A stretch of 9,336 nt of DNA from assembly GCA_011053245.1 (NCBI GenBank), contig DRGS01000139.1, positions 1 to 9,336 on the forward strand, written 5' to 3'. A program made the translations under genes and the position numbers. The DNA comes from Phycisphaerales bacterium (GTDB lineage Bacteria > Planctomycetota > Phycisphaerae > Sedimentisphaerales > Anaerohalosphaeraceae). The notes beneath the pieces are model-generated. The model did no database searches. It was not told where the DNA came from and saw nothing but the letters and a program-made list of their open reading frames with translations. Positions 5,131 through 9,336 of the stretch are shown in pieces. Every line of letters starts with the position of its first letter. Within the stretch, counting starts at the first letter, position 1.

Positions 5131-5148
5131 AAAGCAGAGGTGAAAAAA
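5127..5148 (+). promoter_or_regulatory. Repeated translation leader, copy 1
   Basis: GTTAAAAGCAGAGGTGAAAA continues as A-run to the ATG at 5149. AGAGGTG is the Shine-Dalgarno. It matches the leader at 5657-5678 at 21 of 22 positions. It shows that the real start is the ATG after the A-run and not the in-frame GTG at 5140. Confidence 0.85.
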
Positions 5149-5610
5149 ATGGCAACAAAGAGCATAGTAGTCAACCCGGACGAATGGGATCCTGACATTA
5201 TCGATTGCCTGTTTGCAGATCAGGACAGTTATTGCTCCCTTATCAGTCGCGGGGCGGCGGTGTCATGTAAAATTTTAGAGGATAGGTTTAGCTGCCCATT
5301 AAATGCAGGGTCGATTCAAGTGAGTTTGGCGGAAATCACGGCTGAGTTATTTTACATCCAAAACCCAAAGATGAATCATGGCGGGTTCATGCGATTCTGG
5401 ACAATAGGCGATCACGGTTATGCTCCGGAGATATCGGTTGCTCGGGTCTTTACATTAGAAGAAGTCAACGGTATGCACTCGATCCGTTACGAAGAGAAAA
5501 TTGCGTGGCCGAAAGAATATATCGATTCAAAGGCTGTAAAAAATTGCGTCCCCCTGAAATCTTGTGATATCGCAGCATCATACATGGTTGGTATGGCGAC
5601 AAGGAACTAA
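5149..5610 (+). CDS. Hypothetical soluble protein
   Basis: The 153-residue product (MATKSIVVNPDEWDPDII...) has no signal peptide or membrane segment and is not recognised. It is mixed alpha/beta in appearance, with five Cys residues (near positions 20, 29, 40, 48 and 133), and tryptophans in WDPD, FWTIGD and WPKEY segments. It is acidic near the N-terminus. The start is ATG 5149 because AGAGGTG lies 6 bases upstream. It is the first of three genes sharing the same leader and is likely expressed with the two membrane proteins that follow. Confidence 0.6.
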   Translation: MATKSIVVNPDEWDPDIIDCLFADQDSYCSLISRGAAVSCKILEDRFSCPLNAGSIQVSLAEITAELFYIQNPKMNHGGFMRFWTIGDHGYAPEISVARVFTLEEVNGMHSIRYEEKIAWPKEYIDSKAVKNCVPLKSCDIAASYMVGMATRN

Positions 5611-5656
5611 TTAAACTTCAAGTAATCCGTGAAATCCGTGGTTAAAAAAGTGTTCA

Positions 5657-5678
5657 GTTAAAAGCAAAGGTGAAAAAA
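5657..5678 (+). promoter_or_regulatory. Repeated translation leader, copy 2
   Basis: GTTAAAAGCAAAGGTGAAAA plus two A lead to ATG 5679. AAAGGTG is the Shine-Dalgarno. Upstream, AATCCGTG and AATCCGTGG are nearly tandem (about 5625-5641). Confidence 0.85.
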
Positions 5679-6278
5679 ATGGGAATATTTAATAGAATCG
5701 TGTGGACAGCAATTATCGCTTTAACCGTTTTCATTGTGATTGATGGCATGGTAGAGAGTCACACGGAAAACAGCGACCCCAACTTTGTTACAGGTTCAAG
5801 CGACTTTAAGTTTGTTCCGGAGCCGAATCTAATTTGGAAATTTGCAGATGCCGAAGTTCTGAAATTTGACTGGTCAACAGTCCGCACCACTGGCGACTAT
5901 ACAATAATAAATGATTCTGGATGCGAGATTGACATAAAAACAGATAGTGTCCCATGGGTCATAGTTGGCGATCCAAACTGCTACGGTGACGCTATTAAAG
6001 TGCTTCTACTGACCATCATACGACAACAGGAATCATCCGATTTTTGGCGAAAAAACAACCAAAAGATATTGACAGATGCCCACCAAACAACAAGAGTGTC
6101 TATCAAAATAGCCGAGGATCTTATCGTAATAGCCGAGGAGCTTGTCATAAGAAATGAAGCGCTTGTCGGAATAACCAAAGAACAGATTATAGAACTGGCC
6201 GCTGAGATATCGGAAGATGTTGTCAAGGAGATTGTTGGAATAACCAAAGAACTGTCCGCGACAGATTCAAAACAGTGA
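5679..6278 (+). CDS. Membrane-anchored protein with C-terminal helical repeat
   Basis: The 199-residue product has one N-terminal membrane segment (about residues 4-22, FNRIVWTAIIALTVFIVID), so it is either anchored with the remainder outside the cytoplasm or exported. Residues 23-115 form a beta-like polar domain with two Cys (CEID and NCYG). The last 70 residues are a long amphipathic helix or coiled coil with the segment VGITKE occurring twice (about residues 163 and 186) and related Ile/Glu-rich blocks. The family is not recognised. ATG 5679 follows the shared leader; the in-frame GTG at 5670 belongs to the Shine-Dalgarno. It could be an envelope spanin-like, exclusion or adhesion factor, but nothing in the sequence decides this. 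Confidence 0.6.
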   Translation: MGIFNRIVWTAIIALTVFIVIDGMVESHTENSDPNFVTGSSDFKFVPEPNLIWKFADAEVLKFDWSTVRTTGDYTIINDSGCEIDIKTDSVPWVIVGDPNCYGDAIKVLLLTIIRQQESSDFWRKNNQKILTDAHQTTRVSIKIAEDLIVIAEELVIRNEALVGITKEQIIELAAEISEDVVKEIVGITKELSATDSKQ

Positions 6279-6290
6279 AGAGTTTAAATA

Positions 6291-6309
6291 AAAAAGCAAA
6301 GGTGAAAAA
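6291..6309 (+). promoter_or_regulatory. Repeated translation leader, copy 3
   Basis: AAAAAGCAAAGGTGAAAAA directly precedes ATG 6310. It is the third copy of the AAAGCAAAGGTGAAAAA leader found before the two preceding genes, here without the upstream GTTA. Confidence 0.85.
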
Positions 6310-6603
6310 ATGGAATTGTATTTTATTATTAACGTGATATACGCATGCTTGATATACATGACCATGGACCACAAACTAATATCGTACCTCGAAAAACTGA
6401 CCCCGACAACCAAAGTATTCCCCAAAGGCTTCCGGATGAATATTTATATTCTGCTCTGCTTTATGGGATCAATTATGTTTATTAACGACTTTCACAGGTG
6501 GGTGACCAATTCGCCTAATAGTCTTTGGAGATATAGACCTTACAAAACGGACGAGGAGCAGCGCGGAGTTTTGGCTGCTGACAAGGCGGGCGATGGTTCT
6601 TAA
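6310..6603 (+). CDS. Small two-segment membrane protein
   Basis: The 97-residue product has two hydrophobic segments: residues 3-18 (LYFIINVIYACLIYMT) and about 44-59 (NIYILLCFMGSIMFIN), joined by a basic-polar loop with KLTPTTKVFPKGFR. The C-terminal 35 residues are polar and charged. Two hydrophobic segments and small size are shared with many phage holin or accessory membrane proteins, and a transglycosylase lies two genes downstream, but there is no family signature, so holin is only a possibility. It is expressed from the third copy of the shared leader and overlaps no neighbour. Confidence 0.55.
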   Translation: MELYFIINVIYACLIYMTMDHKLISYLEKLTPTTKVFPKGFRMNIYILLCFMGSIMFINDFHRWVTNSPNSLWRYRPYKTDEEQRGVLAADKAGDGS

Positions 6604-6610
6604 ACGGAGG

Positions 6611-6624
6611 CGTACAGTTGTACG
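6611..6624. promoter_or_regulatory. CGTACA-GT-TGTACG palindrome
   Basis: Perfect 6-bp arms around a 2-bp centre, 64 bp upstream of the helix-turn-helix gene start. It fits a small operator for a dimeric regulator, possibly the product of that gene. Confidence 0.4.
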
Positions 6625-6655
6625 TCGAGTATTAAGGTTCATCGCTCAACGCAGA

Positions 6656-6676
6656 CAGCGGGCAAAAGAACCGCTG
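6656..6676 (+). promoter_or_regulatory. Hairpin just before the ribosome binding site of the HTH gene
   Basis: CAGCGG (6656-6661) and CCGCTG (6671-6676) pair around a 9-base loop. The Shine-Dalgarno GAGGG (6678-6682) follows directly. The stem could affect access to the ribosome binding site or end upstream transcripts; there is no T-run. Confidence 0.4.
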
Positions 6677-6687
6677 CGAGGGAAAAA

Positions 6688-6876
6688 ATGAGTAAGAGAG
6701 CAATATACATAAGCGTCGGCAACATCGCGAGAGAGCTTGCGGTAGCGACCGTAACGGTCAGGCGATGGATCACAGCCGGCAAACTGTCGGCGGTGAAACT
6801 GGCTGGCGGACGAAAGCTGCGGATTTTGGTTACCGAATACGAGCGGTTCAAGGCGGCAGAGATAAAAAAATATTGA
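6688..6876 (+). CDS. Excisionase/MerR-type helix-turn-helix protein
   Basis: The 62-residue product fits the HTH_17/excisionase pattern: IYISVGNIARELAVATVTVRR is helix-turn-helix, and WITAGKLSAVKLAGGRKLRI is the wing typical of the family (W...GKL.A.k..g..r.I), followed by VTEYERFKAA, the usual closing helix start. These small winged-helix proteins bind DNA as excisionases or regulators. GAGGG precedes ATG 6688 at a good distance. It may be the recombination directionality factor for the integrase at 1166-2179, although it lies about 4.5 kb away and on the other strand. It may equally be a transcription regulator of the block. Confidence 0.88.
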   Translation: MSKRAIYISVGNIARELAVATVTVRRWITAGKLSAVKLAGGRKLRILVTEYERFKAAEIKKY

Positions 6877-6920
6877 GGGCGTAAGCTAACGGAACGTAAA
6901 ACAAGGAAGGCAAGGCAGGG

Positions 6921-7691
6921 ATGCAGGCAGAACGGATTTTTTATCATCGACCAATGACAGACAGGGCAGTGTATCACCCGATCGGATATGCGGTGTTGGC
7001 GATGATAATAGCGGCAGGCATATTACAGGGCTGTCGCAGCGGAGTACAATACAGCTTTTCATCACCCTCCTCCGGGGCTGGGCGTCAAATGACGCCTGGC
7101 TCTTTTTCAGCACTTCTGTCTACCAGCGCCAATACCGGCGACTTCACTTTTGCCGGGCCGACAACCACCTTACCAGAGGAACCAGGTTGGCCCGGTTTTT
7201 TTCAAAGCAATTATCTATCAGCATCGACATCAGGACCTTCCTCCTTCTCCGGTCCGGCGTCGACAGCCGGCAGCCTCGAATCGACCAGAACCGAGGGCAA
7301 GGCTGCCATGACAAGGCCAGGCGACCGTTCACTCGGTAATGTGTACCCCAAGACCGCACCCGACCTCGATCGCCTGCTCGATGCTATCGTTCTGGTCGAA
7401 TCTTCAGGCCGGTTAGACGCCGTCAACGATGGAGAGAATGCGGTAGGGGCGTATCAGATACGCCCCATCTTTTTGCGGGATGTCAACCGGATCCTCGGTT
7501 GCGACAGATACAAACTCGACGACCGCTGGGATCCGGTAAAGAGCAGACAGATGGCCGCGGTCTATCTGGCCAACTACGGCCAGGGTAAGACGATCATCCA
7601 GATGGCTCGCCAGTACAACGGCGGCCCCAGCGGTCACATCAAGCGGTCGACGCTTGCGTACGCGGCAAAAATTCAGGCAATATTAAACTAA
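6921..7691 (+). CDS. Lytic transglycosylase-like (SLT/lysozyme-fold) lipoprotein
   Basis: The 256-residue product has a long basic n-region, a membrane segment (IGYAVLAMIIAAGILQ) and a lipobox-like ILQGC with Cys38, so it is probably a lipoprotein. Residues 40-140 form a low-complexity Ser/Thr/Gly/Pro-rich linker. The C-terminal domain (about 149-256) has the SLT signature: DAIVLVESSGRLDA with catalytic Glu160, AVGAYQIRPI, then ARQYNGGP. It would cleave peptidoglycan between MurNAc and GlcNAc to form 1,6-anhydro ends. GGAAGG and GGCAGGG precede ATG 6921; Met12 is an alternative start without a good Shine-Dalgarno. Such enzymes serve phage entry or lysis and conjugation. Lipid anchoring fits a cell-envelope role better than a virion tail role. 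Confidence 0.88.
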   Translation: MQAERIFYHRPMTDRAVYHPIGYAVLAMIIAAGILQGCRSGVQYSFSSPSSGAGRQMTPGSFSALLSTSANTGDFTFAGPTTTLPEEPGWPGFFQSNYLSASTSGPSSFSGPASTAGSLESTRTEGKAAMTRPGDRSLGNVYPKTAPDLDRLLDAIVLVESSGRLDAVNDGENAVGAYQIRPIFLRDVNRILGCDRYKLDDRWDPVKSRQMAAVYLANYGQGKTIIQMARQYNGGPSGHIKRSTLAYAAKIQAILN

Positions 7692-7708
7692 AAGTGAAAG
7701 GGCAGAAC

Positions 7709-8020
7709 ATGATCGAATTAGGTTCAACAGTACAGGATGTCGTGACGGGGTTCACGGGAATTGCAGTTGCAAGGTTTGAGTTTATGTATGGCTGTACGCG
7801 ATATTCCGTACTGCCCAAAACAAAAAAGGGCAAGGAAGGCACTCTGGAACAGGAGAAGAATTTTGATGAGCCACAGCTAATTATATTAAAGAAACCGCCA
7901 AAAGCCGTCCAGGATTCTATAAAGGTGGCCCGTGGAGGTACCAAAAAGAAAAGGAATCCAGGTGGACCGTGTCCACACACTCCCCGGACGAAAGATCCAA
8001 CGTCGCGGAGATTAAACTAA
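7709..8020 (+). CDS. Small phage-type protein with an SH3/KOW-like N-terminal domain
   Basis: The 103-residue product begins MIELGSTVQDVVTGFTGIAV, then ARFEFMYGCTRYSVLPK, then NFDEPQLIIL. Small proteins with the order 'lGd.VkD.vTGF.GIA..r.eyl.GC..y.v.P......W.FDE..L' are common in phages and prophages; this one follows the pattern closely. The beta-rich start resembles an SH3/KOW barrel. Function is unknown. The C-terminal 35 residues are basic and Pro-rich (KKKRNPGGPCPHTPRTK), probably disordered and possibly nucleic-acid-binding. ATG 7709 is preceded by GAAAGGG at 6 bases; an in-frame GTG at 7694 overlaps the Shine-Dalgarno and is less likely. It lies 17 bp after the transglycosylase. Confidence 0.72.
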   Translation: MIELGSTVQDVVTGFTGIAVARFEFMYGCTRYSVLPKTKKGKEGTLEQEKNFDEPQLIILKKPPKAVQDSIKVARGGTKKKRNPGGPCPHTPRTKDPTSRRLN

Positions 8021-8048
8021 AAACTAAAAACTAAAAACCAGAGACTAA
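8015..8048 (-). repeat. TTTTTAG heptad repeat tract 3 (inverted)
   Basis: AACTAAAAACTAAAAACTAA followed by AAACCAGAGACTAATA is the reverse complement of a TTTTTAGTTTTTAGTTTTTAG tract like that at 4666-4704. It overlaps the stop codon of the upstream gene and forms the leader of the next, which lacks a strong Shine-Dalgarno. Confidence 0.75.
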
Positions 8049-8050
8049 TA

Positions 8051-8725
8051 ATGGAAGCACAAGAGTTATATGTAAAAGAGGGTGAGGAGTTCAAGCCGAC
8101 GGGGAAGTTTTTCTGTACAAAGTGCCGGATGACAAACGTCAGTAAAGAGGCCGCAGAGGCTTGTTGTGTTTGTGAAAAATGTAAAGAAAAACCGAGAGCC
8201 TTGCACAAAGTATATTGCGATGAGTGTCTTGAAAAATACTACGCTAAAACGGACGCGGAGGAAAAGGTAAAGCGACAGGCTTTGTTCGACGCTGCCGAGG
8301 AGGTTACGGACTATGAGTTTGTCTGGTGGTCCGAGGCGTGTATCCATGACGTCCAGGAGATCCTCGACGAATGTATGTACGACGATCACAAGGATATTCC
8401 GGAGTTCGTGTTCGCCACGAAGCCGGTTAAGTTCAGCGGGTTCGATGTGTCGAAATTATTTGACGACTTCGACGAGGAATCGATGTGTGAAGATTTTAGT
8501 TGCGAAGAGGCTCTGTCGGGATGCGAGACCATCGAGGATGCGATCAGGGCGTTCAACGAAGCCAATAAGGACCGGACGATCTTTTGGCAGGAGGATACAA
8601 CCCGAAAAGTCCGTGTCCCAAAAGACGAATGCCTTGAGGACGACGACGACAATCACAAGCCAGGCGATGGCAACATCCCGCCCCTGCGCAAGCACGGTGT
8701 GCAAGGAATAGATAAACGGTTTTAA
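8051..8725 (+). CDS. Cys-rich acidic protein with zinc-ribbon-like N-terminus
   Basis: The 224-residue product has three CxxC pairs: Cys22/25 (FCTKC), Cys41/44 (CEKC) and Cys56/59 (CDEC), with His52 nearby, likely binding one or two zinc ions. The middle part (88-190) starts YEFVWWSEACIHDVQEILDE, has KDIPEFVFATKPVKF, a strongly acidic helix (LFDDFDEESMCEDF) and AIRAFNEANKDRTIFWQEDTTRKVRVP. This order resembles phage-encoded proteins of unknown function in which a W-rich start, an 'IP..v.a' strand and a closing 'FN..N....W..D....v.vp' strand recur. The C-terminus is Asp-rich, then basic. ATG 8051 has only a weak AGAG upstream. No enzyme motif is seen; a nucleic-acid or protein-binding role is a guess. 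Confidence 0.65.
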   Translation: MEAQELYVKEGEEFKPTGKFFCTKCRMTNVSKEAAEACCVCEKCKEKPRALHKVYCDECLEKYYAKTDAEEKVKRQALFDAAEEVTDYEFVWWSEACIHDVQEILDECMYDDHKDIPEFVFATKPVKFSGFDVSKLFDDFDEESMCEDFSCEEALSGCETIEDAIRAFNEANKDRTIFWQEDTTRKVRVPKDECLEDDDDNHKPGDGNIPPLRKHGVQGIDKRF

Positions 8726-8731
8726 AACCGT
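8716..8731. promoter_or_regulatory. 16-bp perfect palindrome over the stop codon
   Basis: ACGGTTTTAAAACCGT is its own reverse complement. It covers the TAA stop of the Cys-rich protein gene. It could be an operator, or a weak hairpin between this gene and the next; there is no T-run after it. Confidence 0.5.
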
Positions 8732-8760
8732 AGAGACGTTAGGTTTCAGGAAAACAAATA

Positions 8761-9336
8761 ATGCCAAGCGACAGACATACACAATTACAGAATATGCTAT
8801 GGACATGGCTTAACAACCGGACAATCAAAATGTGTGCCTTGCCAGAGTGTAATATCGTGGGGTATGTTGCCGACTTTGTTGCTATTGCCAGAATGAATGA
8901 CACTCCGCATGAAAGATATTGTCGCCGTTCGGGTCTTAAACCGATGTCAATGTGTCGTGTGTGGGACGGTGTCGGGCCAGCGGCTACCTGTGAGAATGTA
9001 ATTAGGGGCGACATCGACCGGCATTATGTTTGTGTGTTTGAGGCCAAAGTTTCAAGGGCAGATTTTCTTAATACTTTTGGTGGCACGGATTCACCTCACG
9101 CAAAAGCAAGGATGGAACCGGTTGGTACCGCTCATTGGGTAGTTGCGGATAAAGGTGTTTGCAAGCCCGATGAGTTGCCTGATTTCTGGGGGTTGCTCGA
9201 ACCTTACGGTACTGGCATGACAGAAACGAAAATGCCAAAGTTAAATATATTAAAAGAAAGCATAATCCATTCATTCGCATTCGACATGATGTGGTTACAA
9301 ATGAACTACCGAACAAGTTATTATGATCACCTACAC
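8761..9336 (+). CDS. PD-(D/E)XK nuclease-like protein, MmcB-like (partial, runs off right edge)
   Basis: An open frame runs from ATG 8761 for 192 codons to the window end with no stop. AGGAAAA lies upstream at a suitable distance. Residues 36-43 (VADFVAIA) supply a candidate metal-binding Asp38, and HYVCVFEAKVSRADFL (88-103) supplies Glu94 and Lys96 of a PD...ExK centre. HWVVADKGVCKPDELPDFWGL (about 125-145) matches the 'h..VP.gv....LP..wGL' block. The combination 'E.KVSRADF' then 'LP..WGLLE' is typical of MmcB-like DNA repair nucleases and phage relatives that act on DNA. An inserted Cys-containing stretch (about 45-85: RYCRRSG, MCRVWDG, TCENV) between Asp38 and Glu94 is longer than usual. 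The family call is from pattern memory. Confidence 0.8.
   Translation, partial: MPSDRHTQLQNMLWTWLNNRTIKMCALPECNIVGYVADFVAIARMNDTPHERYCRRSGLKPMSMCRVWDGVGPAATCENVIRGDIDRHYVCVFEAKVSRADFLNTFGGTDSPHAKARMEPVGTAHWVVADKGVCKPDELPDFWGLLEPYGTGMTETKMPKLNILKESIIHSFAFDMMWLQMNYRTSYYDHLH

Larger units (their letters stand above)
4938..5148 (+). other. Post-tRNA intergenic region with hairpins
   Basis: I see no credible gene. A GAAC-GAAA-GTTC tetraloop hairpin (4940-4951) directly follows the tRNA. A second hairpin, GCCGG-GAGAGA-CCGGC (5033-5048), is followed by an A+T-rich stretch with TTATTTTT and could be a weak intrinsic terminator. A TTTTTAG-type tract and the translation leader of the next gene end the region. 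Confidence 0.5.

Noticed and set aside
5981..6247. Minus-strand frame inside the membrane-anchored protein gene
   Set aside because: Ser/Ile-rich antisense shadow without a start signal.
4663..8050. CRISPR-like array from the recurring short motifs
   Set aside because: The repeats are 7-bp, degenerate, and have no regular spacers.
8313..8711. 132-residue plus-strand frame and antisense frames within the Cys-rich gene
   Set aside because: Arg/Ser/Thr-rich shadow of the better-supported frame.

Overview
The window most likely comes from a planctomycete of the Phycisphaerae/Sedimentisphaerales kind. The minus-strand prepilin-like gene at the left is typical of genomes that carry many pseudopilins. 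The tyrosine integrase resembles planctomycete phage integrases (N-terminal GKPFKLKNKPGWWLRW). Both are judgements from remembered family patterns; no search was run. Most of the window looks like the accessory part of a prophage or integrative element.

Layout. Bases 1-245 are a scar region. It holds a 44-bp inverted copy of the pseudopilin 3' end, an unidentified plus-strand C-terminal fragment, and a minus-strand fragment matching the last residues of a tyrosine recombinase. Bases 242-2179 carry a complete pseudopilin gene downstream of a complete tyrosine recombinase, both on the minus strand. About 80 bp upstream of the recombinase start is the 3' part of a tRNA-Arg(CCT) gene (about 2260-2307), a probable att core. 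Two nearly identical pairs of TGGCGACC repeats lie on either side of it. Bases 2608-3904 hold two minus-strand genes: an exported coiled-coil protein and a small protein that may be a ribbon-helix-helix DNA binder.

From 4049 to the right edge every convincing gene is on the plus strand. In order these are a small possible DNA-binding protein, a small phage-type protein, an unusual 21-bp inverted repeat enclosing a tRNA-like sequence, an initiator-type tRNA-Met(CAT), an unrecognised soluble protein, two membrane proteins, an excisionase/MerR-type helix-turn-helix protein, a lytic transglycosylase-like lipoprotein, a small phage-type protein, a Cys-rich acidic protein, and a PD-(D/E)XK (MmcB-like) nuclease cut off by the right edge. 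The last gene is open to position 9336.

How the parts may fit. The recombinase, the truncated tRNA and the excisionase-like protein are what a site-specific integrating element needs. The transglycosylase could open peptidoglycan during DNA entry or release. The initiator tRNA, the nuclease and the run of small proteins look like element accessory functions. Three consecutive genes share an almost identical translation-initiation leader, suggesting they arose or spread as one set. Which side of the tRNA fragment is element and which is chromosome cannot be settled from this window.
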